DNA of 64,000 bases, from NCBI RefSeq assembly GCF_902506145.1, contig NZ_LR733519.1:778582-842581 (forward strand), given 5' to 3'. Below the pieces are notes generated by a model. The model did not search any database. It had not been told where the DNA came from and worked only from the letters and a program-made list of their open reading frames with translations. This document shows, in pieces, positions 1 to 8,832 of the stretch; positions within the stretch are counted from its first letter, which is position 1; each line of letters begins with the position of its first letter. Made by a program: the position numbers and the translations under genes. This DNA comes from Burkholderia sp. 8Y (GTDB taxonomy: Bacteria > Pseudomonadota > Gammaproteobacteria > Burkholderiales > Burkholderiaceae).

Positions 1-42
1 GAAGACGCGCGGCGCGCACGCGCCGGCGTCTGGAGCAAGTAA
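1..42 (+). CDS. 3' end of an upstream gene (partial, thermonuclease-like tail?)
   Basis: The first 42 bases read as an open frame that ends at TAA (40-42). The visible residues are E-D-A-R-R-A-R-A-G-V-W-S-K. An Ala/Arg-rich helix followed by G-(V/L)-W resembles the extreme C-terminus of staphylococcal-nuclease-family proteins. Thirteen residues are too few to assign a function, and no start is present in the window. The lipoprotein gene follows 40 bases downstream on the same strand. Confidence 0.4.
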   Translation, partial: EDARRARAGVWSK

Positions 43-81
43 GCCGCCATCGGCCACCACGGTTGTTGCAGGAGACAAGCG

Positions 82-594
82 ATGAATAGGTATCTGTCCG
101 CAGTGGCTTGCGCAAGCGTGGCGACGCTGATCGCTTCCGGGTGCGCCGATAACGGTTCGGGTTCGGGATCGGGCTCGGGCTCGACCGGCATGAACAAGAC
201 TACCTCGGGCGCACTGCTCGGCGCCGGCGCTGGCGCGGCACTCGGAGGCATCTTTGGTCATGGAAAGGCCGGCGCAATCGTCGCGGGCGGGCTTGCTGGC
301 GGATTGCTCGGCGGTGTCATTGGTCATGAAATGGATGAGCGGGATCGCGAGGCGCGCGACCGGGCGCTTCAGGAGGCGCTGCAAAGCACGAAAAACAGCC
401 AGCCAAAGCACTGGCACAACGCGAAGACCGGCAACTCGGGGACCATCAAGCCGCTGAACGGCTACACGACGGCTGCGAACGCGCAGACATGCAGGGATTT
501 CACCGAATCCTACGTCAAGGAAGGAAAGACCTATGAGCAGACTGCGCATGCGTGCCGCAACTCGAAAGGGGAGTGGCAACTGGCCGACAAGTGA
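82..594 (+). CDS. Glycine-zipper outer-membrane lipoprotein
   Basis: Predicted lipoprotein of 170 aa. Residues 1-21 form a signal peptide ending in a lipobox (I-A-S-G-C), so Cys21 should be lipidated. A (GS)n linker follows. Residues 44-83 are a glycine-zipper hairpin (GALLGAGAGAALGG and AGGLAGGLLGG), as in the Rickettsia 17-kDa antigen and OsmB/SlyB-type proteins. A charged helix and a C-terminal segment with two Cys residues (QTCRDF and HACRNS) complete it; the Cys pair could form a disulfide. The 17-kDa-antigen resemblance is from pattern only. ATG 82 follows a GGAGA-type ribosome site at about 71. The next gene starts inside this one, 62 nt before its stop, in another frame, which suggests co-translation. 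Confidence 0.85.
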   Translation: MNRYLSAVACASVATLIASGCADNGSGSGSGSGSTGMNKTTSGALLGAGAGAALGGIFGHGKAGAIVAGGLAGGLLGGVIGHEMDERDREARDRALQEALQSTKNSQPKHWHNAKTGNSGTIKPLNGYTTAANAQTCRDFTESYVKEGKTYEQTAHACRNSKGEWQLADK

Positions 595-1366
595 TGTCCT
601 TGCACTGCGGCGCGGTGGACGGCTGAGGCGCTCGTCGCTGCTGTGTACGATCGTCGCGGCGGGCGTGCTTGCGGGTAAGGCCGGGCACGGAGCGCGCGAC
701 GAAGTCGATACCGCGCAGGTTCGCCCCATCAAAGCGGACTCGATACCCTTCGGCACCGACAGCGAACGTTCCGCGCGTCTTCTTCGCAGTGGCACCGCCT
801 TCTTCGTGACGAAAGCGGGCGAGTTGCTCACGAGCGGCCATATCGTGCGCGGCTGCCGGCGTATCGATGTGTGGACTGACGACGGCGCGAGGCTCGCCGC
901 GTCGTTGACGGCGATCGATGCTCGCATGGATGTGGCTCTGCTCACGACGCGTCAGCGCGTGAGCCTGATCCCCGTGTTCAGGGAGGGACCGCTTTCGAGA
1001 CATGAGCCGGTGTTCACCATCGGCTACGGTCTCACGGCGTCGACGCCGTTGCAGCCGGTCATCACACGGGGCCGCGTGAACGGCACGGTCGACGAGAAGT
1101 CGCGCCGCCTTCTCGTCATGCAGGCGGCGCTTTACGAGGGAAACAGCGGCGGTCCGGTCCTCGACGAACACGGGCTGCTGATCGGCATGGTTGCGGGGCG
1201 CTACGCGAACGAGCCCGATCTCGGCGTCGCGATTCGCGCGGGCGACCTGGCGCGATTTCTCGATGTGAGCGCCGTGATGCCGCAGCCGTCAGCGGACCGC
1301 CCGCCCGGTGCGGAATCCCGACAGACGTTGCGCAAGATCTCCGCACTCGTTCAGTGCGCGGACTAG
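533..1366 (+). CDS. Trypsin-like (S1C/DegP-type fold) serine protease, membrane-anchored or secreted
   Basis: Predicted chymotrypsin-fold serine protease of 277 aa. The triad is visible: His103 in LLTSGHIV, Asp133 in DARMDVALL and Ser205 in YEGNSGGPV. Around residues 35-48 (LLCTIVAAGVLAG) there is a hydrophobic segment that could be a signal sequence or anchor, so it probably acts in the periplasm. No PDZ domain follows. The start at 533 lies within the lipoprotein gene, but an AGGAAGGAAA-type ribosome site lies just upstream, and later in-frame starts would remove the hydrophobic segment. Overlap with the upstream gene and the 87-nt gap to the SLOG/SLATT gene suggest one transcription unit. 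The substrate is unknown. A family assignment beyond a trypsin-like peptidase would be guesswork. Confidence 0.85.
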   Translation: MSRLRMRAATRKGSGNWPTSDVLALRRGGRLRRSSLLCTIVAAGVLAGKAGHGARDEVDTAQVRPIKADSIPFGTDSERSARLLRSGTAFFVTKAGELLTSGHIVRGCRRIDVWTDDGARLAASLTAIDARMDVALLTTRQRVSLIPVFREGPLSRHEPVFTIGYGLTASTPLQPVITRGRVNGTVDEKSRRLLVMQAALYEGNSGGPVLDEHGLLIGMVAGRYANEPDLGVAIRAGDLARFLDVSAVMPQPSADRPPGAESRQTLRKISALVQCAD

Positions 1367-1453
1367 CCGGCACGAAGGCCGCCACAGGGCCTTTCGATTC
1401 CTTCAGAGCGTTCGCTCGTCGTAGCACCCCGGCGCGCTCGACTCACGACAGCC

Positions 1454-3400
1454 ATGACCACCGATACGCCAACCAGCTTTCCTCTTCTGCCGCGTTCGAT
1501 TTCGGTGATGGTGTCCGGCCATCGGCGCAAGCGGAAGTTCCTGCCCTTTCGCACCGATCTGCATCGCGCGTTCGCGACCCTCGACACCGTGCTCGAGAAG
1601 TTCGCCCAGATTCAAAATGACGGAGCGCGGGCGGATGCCTCGTTTCCGCCCGAGCTTTACGATCGCGGTCCGACGACGATACGCGTGATCACCGGACATG
1701 CGGACCGCGTCGATCGACACGCGATTCGGAAGGCTGGCGATCTCGACTTGCGGGTCAACTTGATCGTGCCTGACGAGTTCCATGGCATGACTCCGGACAA
1801 GCCGGAACGGTCGGTTTCCTTCGGGTGCCCGCATTCGGTATCGGAGAAAGACAACGCGCCGTTCGCCACGCGTGACGAATTCGCGCTCAGTTACGCGGAT
1901 ATTCTTGTCGTTGTCTGGGACGGCGACACGCCTCCCGGTGCGCCGGGCGGCGTGGTGTGGCTGATCCAGCAGGCGGTGGCGATGGGCTTGCCTGTGCTGT
2001 GGATCGATCTGCAGGGGCACGTCAGTACCATTGCCGATCATCGCGTCACCGAGCTATGGCTTCACAGGCTGAAGCGCACGACCCTGGAGCAGGGGCTGCT
2101 CGCGGGCCTGTTCGAAGCGTATGACATCGATAATGGCGTGTTGATCGATTCTCTGCGGCGTCGGCTCAATCCGTTCGACGCGGGCCTCGTCTCGCCAAGT
2201 CTGCAAACGGATGTGCTTCGCTCGTACGCCACCGAAACGCACGGTTCGCCGTTGATGGAAGCTCGCGTGGGCTGGTTCGAGCAATTCATGACGTCGCTTT
2301 TCCGTGTGCGGCCCTGTGACTTCGTGAATAGTCTGTCGAGGCTGGTGCTGGGAACGCGCACTTGCAAACAGAAACACGAAACGAGTGAAGCTTCGCATTC
2401 GGGTCCGCTTGCGGCTCGTTTCGACTGGAGCGATGCGCGGGCGAACGTTGCGGGACGCAGGCATGGCAGCGCCACTTGGCTGCTATATATGCTTTCTTCG
2501 GCGGCGGTGTTCGCTTCGGTCGCCGGAATCGAGCAGTTTGGTCGGGGGAGGTGTTTCTGGTTCTCGCAATGCTCCGGCGACGTTAAGACGGTCTGGCCGT
2601 GGATCGAGCTAGCTCTCGTACTGATTATTCTGTACTCGTTCGTCCGCGCGGGGCGCCTGCACTGGCACCGGCTTTGGCTCGGACATCGCTTCGTGGCCGA
2701 GCAGATCCGGTATTTGCAGATGCTCGAACCCTTTCTCGCAGTTCCCGCGCCGTTCAACGAGCCGCTCATCACGTACCATCAAGGTCACTACCGGCTGCGC
2801 AATGCCGAACTGTGGCTATTGCAGCGATCTTTGAGCGCGGGCGGCTTTCCGGCGCTCTACGAGACTTACCGCCTTGCATCGCAAAGCGTGCCCGAACGGG
2901 GCAGGCGGCTGGAAGAAGCAGTGGAACTCCAGTTTGTCTTTCACAGGAAGAAGCATAAAGCTGCGCACAGCTTGCACAGGCGCATGGAGCTGTGTGCCAC
3001 GGTCTTGTTCGGTGTCGCCGCGCTTTGTACAGTGAGCCACATCGCGGCGCATCTCTGCGAGTCGTGGCCGGTCTGCACCGATCGGTTCGAGGCGTTGCTG
3101 CCGCGCGACGAACGCTGGCTGTCGCTCTTCAGTGCATCGCTGCCTGCGCTAGGCGCCGCACTGCATGGCGTTATGACGAAGCTGGAGTTCGGACGTATCG
3201 CGGAGCAATCGAACAAGGTGCAAGCGAGGCTCGAGGTGTTGCTCAGCGAGGTGCGTTTCACCATGACGAGACCGGATTTGAGCGGCTGGCAGCCGATGGC
3301 CGATCTACGCCACGACGCCTGCGAGATCGCCGAGCTGCTCGGCGACGAAAACGTGCAGTGGCGCGATCTGATCAACTACCAGAGGACGGAGCTTCCATGA
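1454..3400 (+). CDS. SLOG-like/SLATT-like two-part membrane protein (candidate nucleotide-sensing effector)
   Basis: A 648-aa protein with two regions. Residues about 15-187 look like a Rossmannoid SLOG-type fold: SVMVSGHR, then RVITGHADRVDRHAIRKA, RVNLIVPDE, and YADILVVVWDGD followed by a Gly-rich GG-x-x-WLIQQA helix. In SLOG families these elements form a nucleotide- or ligand-binding pocket. The C-terminal half has four predicted membrane spans (about 339-360, 382-400, 511-533, 557-575), with a Trp/His/Arg-rich helix after the second. That arrangement recalls SLATT effector domains, which are proposed to form pores in conflict systems. The family call is by motif reading, without a profile search. 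Its stop overlaps the next start as ATGA (3397-3400), so the two products are probably made together. Confidence 0.6.
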   Translation: MTTDTPTSFPLLPRSISVMVSGHRRKRKFLPFRTDLHRAFATLDTVLEKFAQIQNDGARADASFPPELYDRGPTTIRVITGHADRVDRHAIRKAGDLDLRVNLIVPDEFHGMTPDKPERSVSFGCPHSVSEKDNAPFATRDEFALSYADILVVVWDGDTPPGAPGGVVWLIQQAVAMGLPVLWIDLQGHVSTIADHRVTELWLHRLKRTTLEQGLLAGLFEAYDIDNGVLIDSLRRRLNPFDAGLVSPSLQTDVLRSYATETHGSPLMEARVGWFEQFMTSLFRVRPCDFVNSLSRLVLGTRTCKQKHETSEASHSGPLAARFDWSDARANVAGRRHGSATWLLYMLSSAAVFASVAGIEQFGRGRCFWFSQCSGDVKTVWPWIELALVLIILYSFVRAGRLHWHRLWLGHRFVAEQIRYLQMLEPFLAVPAPFNEPLITYHQGHYRLRNAELWLLQRSLSAGGFPALYETYRLASQSVPERGRRLEEAVELQFVFHRKKHKAAHSLHRRMELCATVLFGVAALCTVSHIAAHLCESWPVCTDRFEALLPRDERWLSLFSASLPALGAALHGVMTKLEFGRIAEQSNKVQARLEVLLSEVRFTMTRPDLSGWQPMADLRHDACEIAELLGDENVQWRDLINYQRTELP

Positions 3401-3819
3401 GCGACGAGCTTTCGATGCCGGACCTCACGCGTGATACGGAGGCGCGGCGGGTGATCAAACGCCCCGTTCCCGTCACGGTGCGGTTTGCGGATAGCGACGG
3501 AACGTGCGAGACGCTCGAAGGCCCCGTACGCTTTCGCGCCGGCGACGCGATCGTGACCGGAACCTTGAATGAAGAGTGGCCTGTCAGCAGGGACCGCTTC
3601 GAAGAGACCTATGAACGTGTAGCGGAAGGCGTGTATCGCAAGCGTCCGGTCGTGGCGTACGCGCTTCTTTTGAAGTCGCCGGTGCGTGTGCTCGTCGGGG
3701 CTCAAAGCGATGTGCTCGAAGGGCAACCGGGCGACTGGCTGATCCAGTATGACGAGGGCGAGTACGGCATCGTGGACGCCGAAGTCTTCGCGCGTGTCTA
3801 TGACGTGGTGCAGCAGTGA
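3397..3819 (+). CDS. Small partner protein with duplicated G-D-x...Y motif (PGDYG-like)
   Basis: The start ATG 3397 overlaps the preceding stop codon (ATGA), so I chose it over longer upstream frames. The 140-aa product is soluble and acidic with no membrane span. It contains two copies of one motif: AGDAIVTG...WPVSRDRFEETYE near the middle and PGDWLIQY...EYGIVDAEVFARVYD at the end. Each has GD, a short strand, an acidic turn and F-x-x-x-Y-(E/D). I do not recognise a catalytic motif. Its strict coupling to the SLOG/SLATT-like gene suggests that it modulates that protein, for example as a sensor or regulatory subunit; this is inference only. Confidence 0.75.
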   Translation: MSDELSMPDLTRDTEARRVIKRPVPVTVRFADSDGTCETLEGPVRFRAGDAIVTGTLNEEWPVSRDRFEETYERVAEGVYRKRPVVAYALLLKSPVRVLVGAQSDVLEGQPGDWLIQYDEGEYGIVDAEVFARVYDVVQQ

Positions 3820-3868
3820 AGGAGCGACGCGCATCCGTCGATACAGACGCCGAATTGCCGAAAACGTC

Positions 3869-6268
3869 TCACTCCCGCCGCTGCCGCGACGCAATCTCCC
3901 CGAGCAGCGAGAACAGCTTGCCCACGTCGAGCGGCTTGACGAAGTGGTGATCGAAGCCTGCGGCAAGCGCCTTGTCTCTGTCCTGTTGCAAGCCGTATCC
4001 CGTGATCGCGACGAGAACCGCATCCGCCGTGCGCGGCTGACTCTTCAGTAGCGACGCCAACTGATACCCGTCCATGTCCGGCAAGCCGATATCGAGAAGA
4101 CACACGTGCGGAACCCAATGCTCCGTTTCGTGCATGGCGCTGATTCCGTTCCCGGCCACGCGTACTTCGTTGCCGAGCGTCTCCATCAACATGGCGAGCG
4201 TCTCCGACGCGTCGGTGTTGTCGTCGACGATCAACACGCGCAGGCGAGTGAGGAACGGCGCATCCGGCGAGTCATCCGCTTTCGTTTCACGTTGCGGCGC
4301 AATCACCTCGGCGTGGGGAAGACACACGACGAACGTGCTGCCCTTGCCGGGGCCGGCGCTATACGCTCGGACGGTCCCGCCATGCAGCGCGACAAGGCTG
4401 CGCACGAGCGCGAGCCCTATGCCGAGTCCCCCTTGCGTGCGATCGGAGTTGCGTTCCGCCTGCGAAAACAGATCGAAGGCGCGCGCCGCGACGTCGGGCG
4501 TCATCCCGATGCCGTTATCCGCCACCGTCACCTTGATGAACTTGCCTTCGGCCGCGACGGAGAATTCGATGTCGCCTTTATCGGGCGTATATTTGGCCGC
4601 GTTGTTGAGCAGGTTGACGAAGACCTGAGTCAGCCGCTTTTCGTCGGCGCGAACCAGCGCAGCGGACGACAAGGTATGCAGCGACAGGCGATGCATTTTC
4701 CGTTCGATGATCGGCCTGACCTGCTCGATGGCGTCAGCTGCGATGCGGTTGGCATCGAGCACTTCCATGTCGAGCTTGATGAGCCCTTGCGTCACGCGGG
4801 AGACGTCGAGAAGATCGTCGATCAGGCCGGTCATGTGCTTCACTTGCCGCGAGATGATCTCGCACGACTTGCTGACCCGGCGTGCGTCGCTGGGCGCGGC
4901 GCGCATGAGTTGCGCGGCGCTGGCAATCGGCGATAACGGATTGCGCAGTTCGTGCGACAGCATCGCGAGGAACTCGTCCTTGCGCCTGTCGGCAAGACGC
5001 AGTTCCTCTTCCGCGTTGATGCGATCGGTGATGTCCAGTTGCGCGACGACTGCGCCTATCACGCCTCCATGGTCGTCCCTGATCGGCGCGCCCGTGCTCA
5101 GTATGGTGCGCCGATTGGGCGGATCGTCGAAGCTTTCGATCGAAACGATGTCGGTCGTCGCGGCACTGCCTTGAAGCACGCGCGCAATCGTCCAGTCGTG
5201 AGCATCGAGCAACTGGCCGTGCTTGTCCGAATGATCCGCCCAGCGTCCCTTCCATTGCCTGAAATCGTCGATGGTCGAGGGACGGGGATGCGCCTCGCCC
5301 CATAGCTGAACGAAAGAACGGTTCACGCGCTCGATGCCGCCATGCTGATCGCAGACGACGATGCCAATGGGCGCCGCTTCAAGCACCGCGTCTAGGCGGC
5401 GCGTCACATCGACTGCTTCACGCGCGGCGGCCCGCGCGCTTCGCTCGCTTGCGAGAAGCCGCTCCTCGCTCGTGCGCTGCTCGGTGATATTCGAGAACAG
5501 CACGCCGACCTGATTCGGTGTGGACGCGTCAGGGCGGAACGCATAGATATCGAACCAGCGGTTGAGCTTCGAGGCCTTCACCTGCGCGTGGATCGGCACG
5601 CCGTTCTTGGCGACCGAGCCGTAGATTTCAAAAAAATGTCGGTCATGGCCGGGCACCAGTTCCGACATATTTCTTCCCACGGCGTTGGTCACGCTCGTCT
5701 GTGCTTCGAATGCCGGGTTCACGGTCAGGAAGCGGTAGTCCACGGGCTCTCCGCTTTCATCGAATGCCATCTCCACGACGCAGAATCCCTGATTGATCGC
5801 GTCGAAAAGAGTGCGGAAACGTTGTTCGCTTGCGGCCAGAGCCTTTTGCGTCAGATGCGCGGCGGTCACATCCGTGGTCGTGTGAGAGACGCAGAGGAGC
5901 GCGCCTTCCGCATTGAAGATCGGCGTGTTCACCGCGCTCCAGAAGCGTTCCTCGTAACGCGTCGTGCCGTCTTCGGCGGTCACCCAAAGAGGGAACCGCT
6001 GCAACGGCAAGTGGTCGGCGCGTCCCGTTTCTCTCGCCCGCGCAATCGATTGGCGCAGCGCCTCGACGCCCGTGTCGTTCGTGTCGGCTTCGTTATGAGG
6101 AAAGATGTCGAAGAGACTCTTGCCCACCATGTCTTCGCGACGCAGCGTCGAGACTTTCAGGAACGCGTCGTTCACTGCGAGAACGATGGCTTCCGGAGTG
6201 GGAGAGAGCAGGTAGCTGCCGACGGGGGCGGTGTTGAAGATTTCTTCGAATATCGAAGGCAAAGCCAT
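3869..6268 (-). CDS. Multi-PAS hybrid histidine kinase / response regulator
   Basis: A soluble hybrid sensor kinase of about 800 aa with no membrane span. Three PAS-like sensor domains lie at about 8-140, 150-265 and 290-420. The HisKA domain has phospho-acceptor His441 in FLAMLSHELRNPLSPI. The HATPase_c domain covers about 540-655 (N box NLLNNAAKYT, DNGIGM, GGLGIGLAL). A C-terminal receiver follows at about 678-795, with acidic residues in LIVDDN, phospho-acceptor Asp728 in CLLDIGLPDMDG, and Lys780. Numbering is from a GTG at 6274; ATG 6268 (MALPSIFEEI) is the likelier start. No output domain or cognate regulator gene lies next to it, so phosphate probably passes to an unlinked phosphotransfer protein or the receiver acts by itself. 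It is convergent with the upstream four-gene set. Confidence 0.92.
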   Translation of the reverse strand: MALPSIFEEIFNTAPVGSYLLSPTPEAIVLAVNDAFLKVSTLRREDMVGKSLFDIFPHNEADTNDTGVEALRQSIARARETGRADHLPLQRFPLWVTAEDGTTRYEERFWSAVNTPIFNAEGALLCVSHTTTDVTAAHLTQKALAASEQRFRTLFDAINQGFCVVEMAFDESGEPVDYRFLTVNPAFEAQTSVTNAVGRNMSELVPGHDRHFFEIYGSVAKNGVPIHAQVKASKLNRWFDIYAFRPDASTPNQVGVLFSNITEQRTSEERLLASERSARAAAREAVDVTRRLDAVLEAAPIGIVVCDQHGGIERVNRSFVQLWGEAHPRPSTIDDFRQWKGRWADHSDKHGQLLDAHDWTIARVLQGSAATTDIVSIESFDDPPNRRTILSTGAPIRDDHGGVIGAVVAQLDITDRINAEEELRLADRRKDEFLAMLSHELRNPLSPIASAAQLMRAAPSDARRVSKSCEIISRQVKHMTGLIDDLLDVSRVTQGLIKLDMEVLDANRIAADAIEQVRPIIERKMHRLSLHTLSSAALVRADEKRLTQVFVNLLNNAAKYTPDKGDIEFSVAAEGKFIKVTVADNGIGMTPDVAARAFDLFSQAERNSDRTQGGLGIGLALVRSLVALHGGTVRAYSAGPGKGSTFVVCLPHAEVIAPQRETKADDSPDAPFLTRLRVLIVDDNTDASETLAMLMETLGNEVRVAGNGISAMHETEHWVPHVCLLDIGLPDMDGYQLASLLKSQPRTADAVLVAITGYGLQQDRDKALAAGFDHHFVKPLDVGKLFSLLGEIASRQRRE

Positions 6269-6274
6269 AGGCAC

Positions 6275-6635
6275 GGTGGACGCAGGCTGACACTGCGTCG
6301 CAATTTCACATGGACAAGCCTACGCTTTCGCAACGACCGTGCCGGGTGTCCGCGCACATGCCGCGAACGGTCTAATGCTGCGGTGCGCCTTCATGCGGGC
6401 AGCGTCGCGCCGTGATAGACGGTCAATATGGCCGAAGCGGTGCCCTCGGTTGAAAGAGACGTGATGCTAGAGGCCCGCTACCCGCACCGCCAAGAATATC
6501 GAACGCTATCCATATCGAGCATGCAGCGTGCAATGCATATCACGATTTCTTGCTTAGGCCGCGCGTGGACCGTTGTTACGATGACCGGCAACACGGCATC
6601 GACGATGCCATCGCCCATCGCCTGAGGAATCACGA
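6275..6635. other. Divergent intergenic region between the hybrid kinase and ssuA
   Basis: About 360 bases separate the start of the minus-strand kinase from the start of ssuA. Short open frames occur on both strands but none has a convincing ribosome site or recognisable product. The stretch 6480-6575 is less GC-rich than the surroundings and is the likely location of the ssu promoter. I could not identify a CysB or Cbl-type binding site by eye. Confidence 0.5.
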
Positions 6636-7610
6636 ATGTCATATCGAAACGCGCCCCCGTCATCCACTCGCAGACGCGCGCTCATCACGCTCGCGGCGCT
6701 CGGCGCGACGGTGATGGCGCCGCATGCCGCGCGCGCCGGCGATGCGGGCAGGACGCTGCGCATCGGCTATCAGAAGTATGGCAACTTCGTCGTGTTGAGG
6801 GCGCGCGGCACGCTCGAAAAGCGCCTCGCGCCGCAAGGCGTCAGCGTGCAGTGGCTCGAATTTCCGGCGGGACCGCAACTGTTCGAAGGGCTCAATGCGG
6901 GCGCCGTCGATATCGGCACGGTCGGCGAGACGCCGCCGATCTTCGCGCAGGCCGCGGGCGTCGATTTCGTCTATGTCGGTAATGAGCCGTCGGCGCCGCG
7001 GGCAGAGGCCATCGTCGTGCCGAAGGACTCCGGTATCCGTTCGGTCGCCCAACTGCGCGGCAAGAAAATCGCGCTGAACAAGGGCTCGAATGTGCATTAC
7101 CTCTTTGTCGAGGCACTCAGGAAGGCGGGGCTTTCTTACGCAGACATTCAACCCGTCTATCTCGCGCCCGCCGACGCCCGCGCGGCATTCGTTCAGGGCA
7201 GCGTCGATGCGTGGGTGATCTGGGATCCGTATTTCGCCGCCATCGAGCGCCAGGCCAATGCGCGACCGCTCGTCGACGGCACCGGGCTCGTGCGCAACAT
7301 TCAGTTCTACGTCGCGGCGCGAAAGTATGCGGCAGAGCAGCCGCAAATCGTGCGCGCGGTGCTCGAAGAACTCGATCATGTCGATCGCTGGTCGCGCGAC
7401 AATCTCCCGGCCGTCGCGGCGCAACTGTCGCCGCTCGTCGGGCTGGACACGGGGACCATCGAGCACGCGTTGCAGCGCACCGCGTACGGCATTGAGTCCA
7501 TTTCGCCCGCGACGCTCGCGTATCAGCAGCAAATCGCCGATACGTTCACCACGCTCAGGCTGATTCCGAAGAAGCTCGACGTGACCGAGGCGCGCTGGAA
7601 CGTCGCCTGA
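6636..7610 (+). CDS. ssuA: Aliphatic sulfonate ABC transporter, periplasmic binding protein
   Basis: A 324-aa solute-binding protein of the SsuA/TauA/NrtA type, which captures alkanesulfonates in the periplasm. The N-terminus has a twin-arginine-like STRRRALI followed by a hydrophobic stretch and an Ala-rich cleavage region near residues 26-31. The mature part begins TLRIGYQKYG. It keeps family features such as VDIGTVGETPP, a lysine-rich LRGKKIALNKGSNVH segment and DAWVIWDPYF. It is the first gene of ssuA-ssuD-ssuC-ssuB, 65 nt before ssuD. Expression is expected under sulfate limitation from family knowledge; no regulator site was identified. Confidence 0.93.
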   Translation: MSYRNAPPSSTRRRALITLAALGATVMAPHAARAGDAGRTLRIGYQKYGNFVVLRARGTLEKRLAPQGVSVQWLEFPAGPQLFEGLNAGAVDIGTVGETPPIFAQAAGVDFVYVGNEPSAPRAEAIVVPKDSGIRSVAQLRGKKIALNKGSNVHYLFVEALRKAGLSYADIQPVYLAPADARAAFVQGSVDAWVIWDPYFAAIERQANARPLVDGTGLVRNIQFYVAARKYAAEQPQIVRAVLEELDHVDRWSRDNLPAVAAQLSPLVGLDTGTIEHALQRTAYGIESISPATLAYQQQIADTFTTLRLIPKKLDVTEARWNVA

Positions 7611-7675
7611 CGAACGATGCACGCGAATTCGTTTCGACATCCTGAATATTTGCACTTCGCGAGAAAAGTCCAAGC

Positions 7676-8824
7676 ATGAATGTCTTCTGGTTCATCCCGA
7701 CTCATGGCGACAGCCGCTATCTCGGCACGTCGCAAGGCGCGCGTGCCGCCGATTACGATTACTTCCGCCAGATAGCCGTTGCCGCCGACACGCTCGGCTA
7801 TGAAGGCGTGCTGCTGCCGACGGGCCGCTCGTGCGAAGACGCCTGGGTGGTCGCGTCGAGCCTCATTCCCGCGACGCGGCGCCTCAAGTTTCTGGTCGCG
7901 ATCCGGCCGGGGCTGAGTTCGCCGGGCCTCTCGGCGCGCATGGCGTCCACCTTCGACCGGCTCTCGAACGGGCGCCTGCTCATCAACGTTGTGACGGGCG
8001 GCGATCCGAACGAACTTGCCGGCGATGGCGTCTTCGAAAGTCACGACACGCGCTACGAAATCACGGACGAGTTCTTGAGCATCTGGCGCGGCCTGCTCGA
8101 AAGCTCGCATGAGAAGGGCAATTTCGACTACGCGGGCAAGCATCTGCGCACGGAAGGCGGCAAGGTGCTGTATCCGCCGGTGCAGCGGCCGCATCCGCCA
8201 TTGTGGTTCGGCGGTTCGTCGCCAGCGGCGCACGAGATCGCGGCGAAGCACATCGACACGTATCTCACGTGGGGCGAGCCGCCCGCCGAAGTCGAGAAGA
8301 AACTCGCTGACATCCGCCGCCGCGCAGAGGCGCAAGGGCGCACGATCCGGTTCGGCATCCGCCTGCATGTGATCGTGCGCGAGACGGAAGTTGAAGCCTG
8401 GGCCGCTGCCGATAAGCTCATCAGTAAGCTCGACGACGACACCATTCAGCGCGCGCAGGCGCAATTCTCGAAGATGGATTCTGAAGGCCAGCGGCGCATG
8501 GCCGCGCTGCACGGCGGCAAGCGCGACAAGCTCGAGGTGTATCCGCATCTGTGGGCGGGCGTGGGGCTCGTGCGGGGCGGCGCGGGAACGGCGCTCGTCG
8601 GCAATCCGCAGCAAGTCGCCGGTCTGATGAAGCAATACGCCGAACTCGGCGTCGAGACGTTCATCTTGTCGGGCTATCCGCATCTGGAGGAGTCGTATCG
8701 CTTCGCGGAACTCGTGTTTCCGCTGCTGCCGCGCGCTCAGAAAGCGCGCGCGTCGGGACCGCTATCTGGGCCGTTCGGTGAAGTGGTCGGCACGTCGGAA
8801 CTGCCGAAGGCCGCGCAAGGCTGA
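7676..8824 (+). CDS. ssuD: FMNH2-dependent alkanesulfonate monooxygenase
   Basis: A 382-aa flavin-dependent monooxygenase of the bacterial luciferase superfamily. SsuD uses FMNH2 and O2 to cleave C1-Cn alkanesulfonates to sulfite and an aldehyde in the cytoplasm. The sequence has the expected N-terminus [17 protein letters not shown], then [33 protein letters not shown] and [14 protein letters not shown], all typical of SsuD. Length matches the family (about 380 aa). It follows ssuA and precedes ssuC by 8 nt, so it belongs to one operon. The FMNH2 supplier is probably the reductase encoded convergently at 10447-11136. Confidence 0.95.
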   Translation: MNVFWFIPTHGDSRYLGTSQGARAADYDYFRQIAVAADTLGYEGVLLPTGRSCEDAWVVASSLIPATRRLKFLVAIRPGLSSPGLSARMASTFDRLSNGRLLINVVTGGDPNELAGDGVFESHDTRYEITDEFLSIWRGLLESSHEKGNFDYAGKHLRTEGGKVLYPPVQRPHPPLWFGGSSPAAHEIAAKHIDTYLTWGEPPAEVEKKLADIRRRAEAQGRTIRFGIRLHVIVRETEVEAWAAADKLISKLDDDTIQRAQAQFSKMDSEGQRRMAALHGGKRDKLEVYPHLWAGVGLVRGGAGTALVGNPQQVAGLMKQYAELGVETFILSGYPHLEESYRFAELVFPLLPRAQKARASGPLSGPFGEVVGTSELPKAAQG

Positions 8825-8832
8825 GGATCACG

